A stretch of 64,000 bases of DNA from Phialophora verrucosa (lineage: Eukaryota > Ascomycota > Eurotiomycetes > Chaetothyriales > Herpotrichiellaceae), in the NCBI GenBank assembly GCA_002099365.1, contig MSED01000005.1:248001-312000 (forward strand), given 5' to 3'. Of this stretch, positions 45,401 through 55,200 are shown piece by piece. The notes below the pieces were generated by a model that saw nothing but the letters and a program-made list of their open reading frames with translations, did not search any database and was not told the DNA's origin. Made by a program: the position numbers and the translations under genes. How positions within the stretch are numbered: the first letter of the stretch is position 1; each line of letters begins with the position of its first letter.

Positions 45401-46080
45401 GGACGTCGTCATATGTTAAAGCATTGACCTTAGCACCACAAGTCTATCATCACCAAACACACGAGCATGTGCAAACTCGATCATGTCCCTCACATTGTTT
45501 AACACCGAGCTCTTTAGGAGCCACTTGACCCCTTGCCCTCTCGGAAGAACAATCTCGGGGTCATTGATCGAGGCTTTCCCAGTCCAGTTTGAAATACTCT
45601 CGTATCCATTTCTTCACTGGCAATGACCACGTCGGAGATGACAACCGACAAAACGGTGTTTGCAACTTCCGCATCCGCCGGCCACGCCTTTCTTGCTTTG
45701 TCCGATCAATAATGGCATGGTTGGCAGGAAAGGCACCTTGGCCATTGAGCGACGCCTCTCCCGCTCCGGTGGCGTACCAGGTGAAGGGGAAATAGTTGTG
45801 TTGAGGAAGAGCAGGGGACCGGGTTTTTCCTCAAAGGGGCCAGCAACAACGGTGATCGAAATCCAAGACGTTTCAGCGGTCAAGGGAAGGACCAGAAATG
45901 ACCGCCCAAAGGATTGCTCCATGGAGACATTTCTCTCTCGTAAAGCCCATGCGAACATGCGACGCGGAGGCGATGAGACGCTGAGGCGGGTGGGCGCAGT
46001 TTCCAGCAATTAGGAGCGGGCGCATCCTTCGGACCTGACTCCCAGCCGCAAAGCCGTTCCAATTGTCCCCGCCGGGACCG

Positions 46081-46110
46081 GGACCTGGACCTGGACCTGG
46101 ACCTGGACCT
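46081..46110 (+). repeat. (GGACCT)5 hexanucleotide repeat
   Basis: Five perfect GGACCT units, followed at 46135-46148 by a short CGTA tract. Confidence 0.9.
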
Positions 46111-46533
46111 TCCTACCTCGTAAGTTCGTATTTGCGTACGTACGTACGCACGGGCGGAGCGAGTGTATACGGTCTTCGTCTTCGAGTAGTTTTGAATAGT
46201 CTGCCGCGAAGACGGTACGACTAACGTGAGAATTTACTAGGTACAGCCTAGAGGGTAGGTAGGGAGCGAGATGACAAGTAGCAAGTGGTCGAGCAGACAA
46301 GGAAAAGGCCGGGGAAGGGGGGAGGAATGGAAGGGATCAGCTCATCGAGCGAGAGCGCCCTCACCTCTCGCCGATCATGGTAGGGTCAACATACGCATCA
46401 AGCCAACCAGGCAAGCAACCTACACCTACGTTCCCAGTAACTTGTCGATCATTCGCCCCAAGCGTGACGAAAAGTGAGGGAGGGTGATGGATGATCAACG
46501 GTTGAACACGACAGAAGGGAAGAGAGGAGAGGA

Positions 46534-46622
46534 GAGTAGAGTAGTGTAGAGTAGAGTAGAGTAGTGTAGAGTAGAGTAGAGTAGCGTAGCGTAGAGTAGA
46601 GTAGAGGATAGTAGAGTAGAGA
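46534..46622 (+). repeat. (GTAGA)n pentanucleotide array
   Basis: About 90 bases of GTAGA units with scattered GTAGT, GTAGC and GTAGG variants, the longest tandem array in the window. Confidence 0.93.
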
Positions 46623-47119
46623 AAAGCAAGAGACTCACATGTTACTCCCTCCCTCCTCGATTAACCTATCCATCTCTCCCGTTCGTTAGATAGTCAGTCA
46701 GCTCTTCACAGACCTGCCCAAAGGAAAGGACGAGAAACTCCACTGCCTTTCCAAGCGCTCCCCTTCAGTACCTGTGTGACCTTGTCCTTCGCAGCCTGGC
46801 AGTCGGCAGGTTTCCACGCAAAGGAGAACCACCGGCCCAAAATAAGAAACAAGCAAGCAAGCAGATGAATTCGTCCATATCAGGGATGTGCATGCCTGAC
46901 AATGAATGTCCTCGCCCTTTTTCCTGCGCCGTAATTCACTTCTCTTCCTCTCCTCGATTCTCATACTCATCTCATCTCATCCGTCTTGCGTCGTGTGTCT
47001 GACTGAACCATGGGATTCACCTCCTCCCGTTCAATCCCTCCTTCCCGTCGTGTCCTTTACGCCAAGGTCGCGGGGGCGCGGAAGATCCAACTCAAGACGA
47101 AAGAATAGATCGAAATGCG

Positions 47120-47152
47120 GAGGAGGAGGAGGAGGAGGAGGAGGAGGAGGAA
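47120..47152 (+). repeat. (GGA)11 trinucleotide repeat
   Basis: Eleven perfect GGA units. Confidence 0.93.
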
Positions 47153-47713
47153 GAGAAGGCAGTTTGCAGATTCCGAAAGAGAGAAAGACAACAAGAGTTG
47201 ATGTTTGTCTGGTGACGAACGAGTCGGGCGGTTACTACACTGTTGTCAGTCTCCGGCATCAGCCATCTCGTCTGGGAAGGGGTATGTATGTTTTATAGTT
47301 CCAAGGACAGGGAATAGAAAAGGGAGGAAGACACCAAGCCACGGACTTCCAGGCCCTTTGAGATGTTGGGACGACCACGAGAGCAAATCAGACCGAGCAG
47401 AGGAGAGAGAGACAGTGTCATCAAACTGGAGCGGGACACGAATGCAAAATAGATGAGTGTTTACGAAGGTGGATGAGCAGAGCATCAAAGCATCAAAGAC
47501 GGGCTGGTTAGGGACTGTACACAATACAACACACCATCACAACTGCTACATTGGTAACTCCTTCAGCTCAGACCATGCAAAAGCTTGTGCAGTGATGGGC
47601 GCTGGACGCGGAGCAGAGGAGAAATCAAAAGCCACAGGACTAGATAGATTCTCATTTCTCGTACCTGGAACATGGCTGTGATTGATCCTGTATCCCTCGA
47701 CTTTTGACACCGC

Positions 47714-50700
47714 TCAAGCACCATTCGTCTTCACCTTCTTCTCCGTCACCTCGACTTCCTGGAATTCGATCATATCCACACCCCTCTCGGCCAGAAGTTC
47801 GCTCGGCGTCTTGTCCTTCATTTCGGGCACAAGTTTGAGAACGACGTACTCCAAGATGCCATAAACGAGGTACTTGTTCATCTCGGCGTCGTCGATCCAT
47901 CCCAAAAGCCTCTCCTCGATCTCCTCTCGCATCATTTCAGTTTCGTTCTCAACCCCACCATCGCTGTGGATGGCAAAAAATGTTCGGGCTACTGGTTGAG
48001 GTATCAGAGAGAGGATGTCGGAGGCGGCTTTGGAACGGATCTGCCGGGCTTCTTCAGGTGAAGGGGGAGGTGGAGGCGGCGGACCCAGGCTGTTGTTAGG
48101 GAAGATGAGGACGCGAATCTGCAGCAGGAGAGGTGGGATCAGTGCTGCTGAGAAGAGGCGAGTCGAGAGGGTGTGATACAAGAATCTGTAGCAAGACGGA
48201 CGTTAGCAAAGACTGTAACCCAGCACATAACCCAGCACATTTCGCATATATGAGAAAGCAGTGCGACATGGCGAAGCTGGAGGCGGCGAAACTGTTCTGC
48301 TCAGTTTCCTGGGCCTGTCGTTCCAGGGAGCCTGTCTGGTCGACGCCTCATCGCTGCCTGTATCACGGTGTCTCCTGTGACGCAAGGCTCTGGAAACGAT
48401 CCTTCCACGCTCGGTTGTGTGCCACCTCCTCCGTGTGTGCCCAATGCCTCCTCGTCGCCCATCACTGCTTATCCCTTTGTGCCCAACGCTTCCAACCCAT
48501 GCCATTTCCACGTGACCCTTGTCCGCTCGAGTTTGACGAGGTCGCACTGCATCGGTCGCGACAAAAGGCCGACGGTCGGGACTCAGAAGACGGAGGCGGT
48601 GCCGGAAAGGGTATACGGAGAGCATGCAGACGAGCATGTGTTCACGGGACTGGCGCTGGCGTGGTTCTTTGCACAGAGAAAACCCAAACGTCGTTGGTTC
48701 GGGCCGGTGAGAACCATGGAAAATGCATGAAAAGCGCCCAATGCACCAGCCGCAGCTCTAGCTCAGGAAAAAGAGGCAAGAGTGGGTTGAAGTGAAGCGT
48801 GCACGGCAAGTCGGGACTAGTTCTTCTGCAAGCAGCATGCAGCGTATTCGAAGTCCTTGAAACTAGGATCAAGGGTCATGAAATCTTCGGCCAGAATGAT
48901 GCAGGACTCGGGGTGTGGTGCGAGGTGTCCACCATCAATTGCTGCGCAGCGAGTTGTTTTGGGTCTCGAAGCGCCAATTGCAGAGAAAATTAGGTTGGGG
49001 TGGAGTTGCTGGCGCCGTGTGTGCAGAAGAATGCCCAAGCCGAAGTCGGTAAGTCCAGGGTGTCTGGATGCTAGAGACCCAACTAGTTTCCTGTTCCATT
49101 TCGCACGGGGGTAGCACAGGATTCCTGGCCGTCCAAAGATCGCATGGTTGACAGGTCTGATTGATAACGTCTTCTGTGCAAGGATAGGTTATCAACCCAG
49201 TATTTGGGGATGTAACACTCTTGTGACGTAAAAAGAATAATGTCTGGAGGGCCATTATCATGGTTGAGTTCGACTTGTAATCGGCACGTGCCGGAGGCAG
49301 CCGACGACACCCGCCGAAGGAAGTGGGAGGCCGCATTCATGAGACCAGCAGGTCGCTTGGGGGAAGATGCCGCCGGCAACCAATGGTAGGCCCAAACGAC
49401 CATATTTTCGAAAATTCCGTCCAAGCGAGGCGTTTCATTGGCGACCGATCTGGGAAAATGGCTCTTTCGGTCGGATATTGTCCTGTCCAGCTTGAAACTA
49501 TGGTTGGAATCCATGGCTGATTCAATGGCCAGGCGAAGGGCCAAAGGGCGTTGTGAGACAAACAATTGGTCGGAGTCTGGTCCTCTGCCTTTTTGAATTG
49601 TTTCCGAGGGGGGAAATGGCAACGGAGGAGAAGGGAAACAAGGGCGGGGCCGATCCATGTCGCCCTCCTTGTTCGAACGTTTGGAGCCATTTCCAATAAG
49701 CGAGAAATGCCCAATAAATCCTGGGCCTGGATTGGCCGAACGCCCAAATCCTGACGCTTTTTCGGTCGACGGTCCAAATGATCTCTTTGTGATGATCGGC
49801 GAGATGGTTCGATCTTGTCGAGGGTAGCGCTGACGTACCGAGGACGACAAGATGAGCAACCACACTCCAACCAGCAGAGAAGAGGCGGCGGCCCATGCCC
49901 ACCAGCCCAAGAGCTGGGCGACCCAGAACCAGTTGCATCGGGCAAGGCGCCAGAGGTGAAGTCCGTCCAATCAGCGCCCGTATCCGTGGTTCTGACAATA
50001 CGGTAGCGTTACCGTCATGACAGGTAACGGCTGCGATTGGCCGATACGGTGAAACCCACACCCTCCTGATTCACAGCGAGGATGACGAACAACAGAATTG
50101 AATCCCACACAGGCTGATATCCGGGACCATTGGCTCACAATGGCTCAGACATTATCAGATGACCAGCTTTTCATGCAGCACCCAGGGATGGAGGGATCCA
50201 GGTCTTACCGAGCCCCGGGTCCATCGTGCGACAGCACGGACGATTGCGAAAAGTTGCGGGCAATAGGCGAGGCTGAGGGCCGATGCGAGAGAAAAGGAGA
50301 TGGATCACTTACTTGTCCAAGGTGGAATTTGCAGCGCCGTATCTGCCCGGGCCCGTGCTCAACATGTGCTGATAGAACCCCAATGAGCTTGCCAGCCACG
50401 GCATGCGGACCGTCAAATCGAGCACGGCAGACATGCAGGAGAAGAACCTGTAATTGATCACTGCGCGCGGGGATCGAGCACCGGGGTCCGATGCGTGCCC
50501 TGTGGGCGAGAGGGGCGGTTTCGTCGAGGACGGCGACGCAGTGGAGCCGTCCAGTTGATGATGGCGGCTTCTCCGGGGCAGGTGGTGCGCGTGGGCCAGA
50601 CCGACGAGAATAAACCGCGCAGACTGATATGCGATGAAAGCGTACTGAAGCAGTTCCCAGCACCATGCGCTAAGCGATGATTGGTGTTCGTCTGACGAAT

Positions 50701-51729
50701 TACCCTGCTGAGGAGGCATATTGGAAGATAATAGGCCAAACTTTTCCAGCCGGCTCTGACGGCCGTCGGGCTGGAGGATATTCCTGTCCTCGGTGGACTG
50801 TGCATGACGGGATGTCACCATCTCCACAACCTTGGAGACGATGCCGTGTAGAAACCATGGCTGACAGAGCTTCTGCGCGAGTGCCTGTCCGAGGATCAGG
50901 TCGGAGATGATGTCGCCCACCAACGTTCTGAGACATGCGTTCGCCAGGTCCTCGGTTGGAAGGAGCACTGCCAGTGCCCCCTGGATGAGTAGTTGTCGAT
51001 AGGCCGACTCGTAGACCTGTTGCTGTTCGGGTGGGAGCGAGGGGTCGAGCGCTGGATGTGGGTTCAAGGCGTGATAGATTCGTCGGGGACTTTCCCCATA
51101 CTGCAGAGCGCCTTGGGCGGTGGTCGCCGTGCGGTAGGCTGTGCGGGAACGCTGTCAACACACCGGAGACGACAGTCCTCTCCATCGGTCTTCTGCTCAC
51201 CGTGAATATGTCTTTCCACCAGGACCGGCAGCTCATCCAATATCAATTCCGTGACATCCACCTGGCGTATTCTCTGTTCCAACGCGCGACTGCAGTGAGC
51301 AATGATCTGGATGACCTCGTCCACGAATGCCCTGTCCGGGGTGATCTTGGAGTACCACGAATTCACAAAGTCCTTGATGACGATGGCGACGATGGCGTAA
51401 AGCTGCACATCTACGTCGTTGGAACTGGTAAGTGGAGGTAAGATTCCTTCAATCGGCGCCGGCGACAGCCGTGTGTCTGCCCCGTTACTCCCATCTGCCA
51501 CCAACGTCCTCCTGATCAGGGACAACGTCGCCCTCTCCGACGTTGGGTCGAGACCGGGCGCATCTTGACGGAGTCTGGCATGGGGAGGTCTCTGAGAGGC
51601 CGAGCGCGAGGCCGAGGTGAGCCTGCCGTCTGCGACGGCGGTCAGTTGAGAGGACTGGGCGGTCGAAGAGGCCTTGGTCGCGATGGTGGGAAAGGGCGGT
51701 CTCGAAGGAGAGGAACTTGAGGCGGTCAT
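47714..51729 (-). CDS. PXA-domain protein (three exons, one 2.1 kb intron)
   Basis: Member of the fungal PX-associated (PXA) domain family, linked to endosomal or vacuolar membranes. Model on -: exons 51201-51729, 50313-51138, 47714-48185, giving 608 residues. Exon 1 has a Ser/Pro-rich N-terminus then the PXA core (KDFVNSWYSKITPDRAFVDEVIQIIAHC to RHIH); a 62-nt intron leads to AYRTATTAQ and RRIYHALNPHPALDP, QLLIQGALAVLLPTEDLANACLRTL. Exon 2 ends LASSLGFYQHMLSTGPGRYG...STLDK, and exon 3 continues FLYHTLSTRLF...RVLIFPNNSLGPPPPPPPSPEEARQIRSKAASDIL, the expected PXA C-terminal half. The junction keeps phase with consensus gtaagtg donor and ctacag acceptor, so the 2127-base gap behaves as one intron. 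ATG 51729 is the first in-frame ATG. No PX domain is fused. Confidence 0.88.
48217..48240 (+). repeat. 12-bp tandem duplication inside PXA intron
   Basis: Two adjacent copies of AACCCAGCACAT. Confidence 0.9.
50007..50029. repeat. Near-perfect 23-bp palindrome in PXA intron
   Basis: Arms CGTTACC (50007-50013) and GGTAACG (50023-50029) flank the palindromic core GTCATGAC (50014-50021) with one unpaired base. Confidence 0.8.
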
Positions 51730-52097
51730 AGCAGGACCACGCTGCGAGGGAGCATGGCGTCCGGCTTTGTACTTGATCAATTGACGTTCCCGCTGGCCAC
51801 GCTGGCAATGCAGGGGGGCGGTAGGGCACCAGAGATTTGCTCACACCGGTTTCGATGACAGAAAGGGCTGTCGAGAGGTGTGTCAATGCGTGATTGGTGG
51901 GCGTGGAAAGGCTGCGTTCGCGAGGAGGCGACGAGTAGGAGCGAGCGAAGCGAAGGATGGCGACTTCGAGTTGTTGGAGAAGCGTGTGTCGGGCCACTTG
52001 CCTGTTTCGGGTCTATATCAGGGCCTCTTCGCCGCCAGCATCGACGAGTTGGTGGTGACAGTACTGTAGATAAGAATCTTCTGACCGCCGCCGCAAC
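51730..52097. other. Divergent promoter region (PXA / nucleoside hydrolase)
   Basis: About 370 bases between divergent start codons; no gene seen. Confidence 0.6.
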
Positions 52098-53457
52098 ATG
52101 GGCGTCGACGACGCAAAGATCCCGCTCTGGCTCGATTGCGATCCGGGTAGGTCTACATCAGCGCCGGTCTCTCCGCGCTGAGTATGCTCATAGCCACCAA
52201 CAGGTCATGATGTGAGTCGTCCGTCTCCAGCATAATCACTCTCCTCCGCGCCGTCTACAACAGAGCCTTATAGAAGCTACTTAGGACGCCTGTGCCATCC
52301 TCCTCGCCGCATACCACCCTTCCCTCAACCTCCTCGGAGTGAGCACAGTGCACGGTAACGCGCCGCTGTCGAAATGCACAGCCAACGCTCTGAGTGTCCT
52401 GGAAGCCATCGGAAAACCCGAGATCCCCGTTTTCCCCGGCTCCTCAAGGCCATATTGTCGGACGGTGCACACCGCTTCTGATATCCACGGGGCCAGCGGA
52501 CTAGCCGGGACGGACCTACTCCCTGAGCCACGCCGGTATGCACTGACCCATTGCAGCGCCATCTTGGAGATGAAAGAAGCCCTCTTTGCCCAGCCAGAAG
52601 GCAAAGCATGGCTTGTGGCCACGGGGCCTTTGACCAACATCGCTTTGTTGTTCGGCGTCTTCCCCAGCCTCGCGGACCACATTGCTGGACTGTCCATCAT
52701 GGGCGGCGCCATCGGCTCCGACTTTACCCATGTTTCAGTAAGTCTTCTTCCTACGTCCGAACTCTGTCTGTGATGACTGAGATCGTTCCATATCTTTCAC
52801 CGGTTGAATGTCGTCAAACCGATGCTCTTTGACCCGGCCCTATCTTATTCAGAGCCGGCGCTGACTTCTTCAACCCCTTTCAAGATGGGCCAGCCCTACC
52901 TTGACGCTGGCGGCGACACTCATGCTCGCTCAGGCAACCGCACTCCATTTGCCGAATTCAACATTTGGGCCGACCCCGAGTCCGCTCGCGCGCTGCTTCA
53001 AAACCCGATTCTAAGACCCAAAACGACGCTCATCCCGCTGGACGTGACACACCAAGCATATGCCACGCCGAAGATACAAGACATGCTTTTGAATGGTGTC
53101 AAGGGACCGACGAGGCTCAGGAGGATGTTCAATGAGCTGCTCATGTTCTTCGCCCATACCTATGCTGACGTGTTTGGGTTGACCGACGGGCCACCCTTGC
53201 ATGATCCGCTCGCCGTGGCTGCGATTTTGAGTCATCATCCAGATCCCGACATCCGAGTCGAGTTTGACGACAGTGGTGAAGAGCGCTGGGACGTCGATGC
53301 CCTTTTGGAAGGCGAGCAGGTTGGAAGGACGGTCGTCAAAAAGTCGGCGAATGGCCAGGGCGTGAGAATTCCGAGAACTCTGGATCTGGATAAGTTTTGG
53401 CGGACGTTGGATGATTGTATGGCCAGGGCCGACGAGGTCACGAGGTATGAGCAGTGA
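52098..53457 (+). CDS. Inosine-uridine-type nucleoside hydrolase with 8-nt micro-exon (four exons)
   Basis: Hydrolyses the N-glycosidic bond of nucleosides to ribose and base (yeast Urh1 family; nucleoside salvage). Model: exons 52098-52146, 52204-52211, 52285-52737, 52885-53457, giving 360 residues. The invariant calcium-binding motif DCDPGHDDA (Asp13, Asp15, Asp19, Asp20) is spread over three exons: exon 1 supplies up to DCDP and the first base of Gly17, an 8-nt micro-exon completes Gly17 and adds His18-Asp19, and exon 3 starts at Asp20. Further motifs are STVHGNAPL, ATGPLTNIALL, SIMGGAIG, then after the third intron NRTPFAEFNIWADPESA, LIPLDVTHQAY and the active-site region LHDPLAVAAIL. The third intron is 147 nt, set by an ideal gctgac branch and ctttcaag acceptor. 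Confidence 0.93.
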
Positions 53458-54053
53458 AATGATGCTTACTCGCACAAAAGGAAAGGCATAAATTAGAATG
53501 GGATAGAATAGACCACAAGATGAGCGTACAGCGGTTTCGATACACGGTCAGAAGAATTCATCCACACATCCATGAACATCGACAGCATCGGGCACATGAA
53601 CCTCAAGGAACGCTCGTTTCATGCTTTCGGCTGCGTACTCCGCCACTCTCTTGCGCATCGTCCTGACAAGCGCAAGTCTCTTCTTTGCTGCCTGGACCGC
53701 CTGCTCGACATCAAGCGTCGCCTTCGGCGCCATGAAGTCAAGAAACCCCAGATATGCCTGCTCTGTATCTTCTGGCCTGCATCCTTTGACAAACGCCTCC
53801 CCACCAATTGCCGCTTGACAGCGCGAGTTTGCTCCGAGAATCCCACTTTGGAATAACCAACGTCTGGGCTCTCGTCTTCGGAGCAGAGCCATCCCTGGCA
53901 AGCGACCGTATTGGGCTTACAGCCTGGTACAGAAGACAGTGGAATGAGGATAGTCATTCACGAGGATCGTAACGGTCGCGTTGATGGACGCTCCTCCGTT
54001 GTATGATCTGCATGAGACATGAAAATGGAAGTTTGTGGGCACGTCTTGTGCCG
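53458..54053 (-). other. Possible coding exon(s) of an unrecognised gene
   Basis: The - frame 53548-53901 encodes 117 residues whose C-terminal 75 look genuinely coding, with an amphipathic helix (TLDVEQAVQAAKKRLALVRT) and an acidic end VPDAVDVHGCVDEFF. A phase-compatible upstream segment ending near 53915 (NGGASINATVTILVNDYPHS) could be joined by a gtaagc donor and a ccaaag acceptor. No start codon or family was found, so no gene is called; it converges on the nucleoside hydrolase gene. Confidence 0.3.
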
Positions 54054-54359
54054 TCAGCTTGTGACAGTTTCCTCTTCTGCTTCGTCTTCTGCCAGCTGCA
54101 TAATCCTCGGAATAGACGGCGTCGGTGTTGATCCCAGGATCTCCACGCTTCGCCTCATTTCCTTCGTGGCCGCCTCATCCTTAATATAGTCCTCAAGAAC
54201 ATCCCAGTTCTCTTGTTCGATGGCGCGCTCAACTTTCTCTTCTACGCTTTGCTCGGCTTTCGACGAGACACTGGCCGGAGGGCCTCTGATAATTACCTTC
54301 CTTGCACCAGGTTTGGCGATTCCCTCGGCATTTACTGGTGCGAGTTGTGATTGAGACAT
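54054..54359 (-). CDS. Small acidic protein, function unknown
   Basis: A 101-residue single-exon ORF on - (MSQSQLAPVNAEGIAKPGAR). It has a basic N-terminal third (ARKVIIRGPPAS) and an acidic helical remainder (AEQSVEEKVERAIEQENWDV followed by LEDYIKDEAATKEMRR), ending in DEAEEETVTS. Clean ATG start and protein-like helix periodicity support it; family not recognised. It could also be the first exon of a longer gene running into the possible exons downstream. Confidence 0.45.
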   Translation of the reverse strand: MSQSQLAPVNAEGIAKPGARKVIIRGPPASVSSKAEQSVEEKVERAIEQENWDVLEDYIKDEAATKEMRRSVEILGSTPTPSIPRIMQLAEDEAEEETVTS

Positions 54360-55200
54360 TGCCGCTTTTAGGGCAAGAGGTGTATTCTTCGATCCTGCAT
54401 CGGAGATGGGAGGAGCACGAGGATTAGCATGTGAAGTTGCTGCGCGAAGATTCGCGTACGATGAAGTTGTCCGAAGGTGTGACTTTGAGCCCGGGTCGAG
54501 CCAGTCTTTTTGAAGATGCTGGTCGGAAGGGGAGTGTGAAATCTGGCATAGTAAGTTCAGTACGTGTTGGTTGGACAGTGATACAATCCCAGTGTTATGA
54601 TATTGGGTCGATCCTCTCTAAGCGTAATCTGGAATGCAGAGTATCTTGAAGATATAGTTCCGGGAGGAGGTCCGAAGAGATAGCAGAGGTCTTGAGGTCA
54701 CTTGCTCGTGATTGACGTGTAGGCAACGACACTGTCACTGCGCGTGAAGACGGAGCGGGTCAACGAACAGATTACAATTCCATGGTCAAAAGAACTTGGA
54801 TACCTACTGTAACGCGTCTTGCAACTCGACGCTATTCTGTTCTGCTGATCAGTGCTCGACCATGCGCAGTTAGTCACAGTCGCGGGGCCTGAATGCATGA
54901 TACTCACGAATCAACTCGCACTGTGAAATCCCATCGTGCGAGAGACAAAGGGGTACATGCCGTCTCCAGACCCGGGTGTTCTAGCATGGCGGGTCGTACG
55001 AGCTCGGCGATGAGACTCGTCTGCAAAAGGGCGAATGGGAGCAGCATCATCTTAATGAACCAGAGGCGACGCAGGTAGAGTCAGCCCCGGTGGAGGTATC
55101 ACCCGCGTGGCTCTAATTCCGGAACATAAGAGACGAAAAGTGGTCGATTTGATTGAAAAGCATGCAGTGGAAAATACTCTTCACAGGCAATCCGCAAGAC
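54360..55200. other. Intergenic region, nothing supported
   Basis: About 840 bases between genes on -; only short frames without domains. Confidence 0.6.

Larger units (their letters stand above)
42419..47713. other. 5.3 kb gene-poor region between convergent genes
   Basis: No convincing gene on either strand; the longest frame (+ 43384-43992, 202 residues) is Arg/Ser-rich with no domain. The right half is dense in simple repeats (GGACCT, CGTA, GTAGA and GGA arrays). A TACGGAGTAT motif is at 44269-44278. Unusually long for a region flanked by two gene 3' ends; it may hold non-coding transcripts, decayed elements or genes I cannot recognise. Confidence 0.5.
48186..50312 (-). other. Exceptionally long 2127-nt intron of the PXA gene
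   Basis: Defined by joining exon 2 (ending STLDK) and exon 3 (starting FLYHTLS). It holds a 12-bp direct tandem duplication (48217-48240) near its 3' end, a near-perfect 23-bp palindrome (50007-50029) near its 5' end, and overlapping ORFs on - (49083-49970, 295 residues, with a hydrophobic segment WVAQLLGWWAWAAASSLLVG) and on + (48133-48795). None shows a known domain. Confidence 0.7.

Noticed and set aside
46081..47152. Possible CRISPR-like or satellite array from clustered short repeats
   Set aside because: The repeats are unrelated simple-sequence tracts without spacers; fungal nuclear DNA has no CRISPR arrays.
49083..49970. 295-codon ORF on - inside the PXA intron, with a hydrophobic stretch
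   Set aside because: No known domain; overlapping frames of similar length exist on both strands, as expected in GC-rich DNA. Kept only as a note under the long-intron finding.
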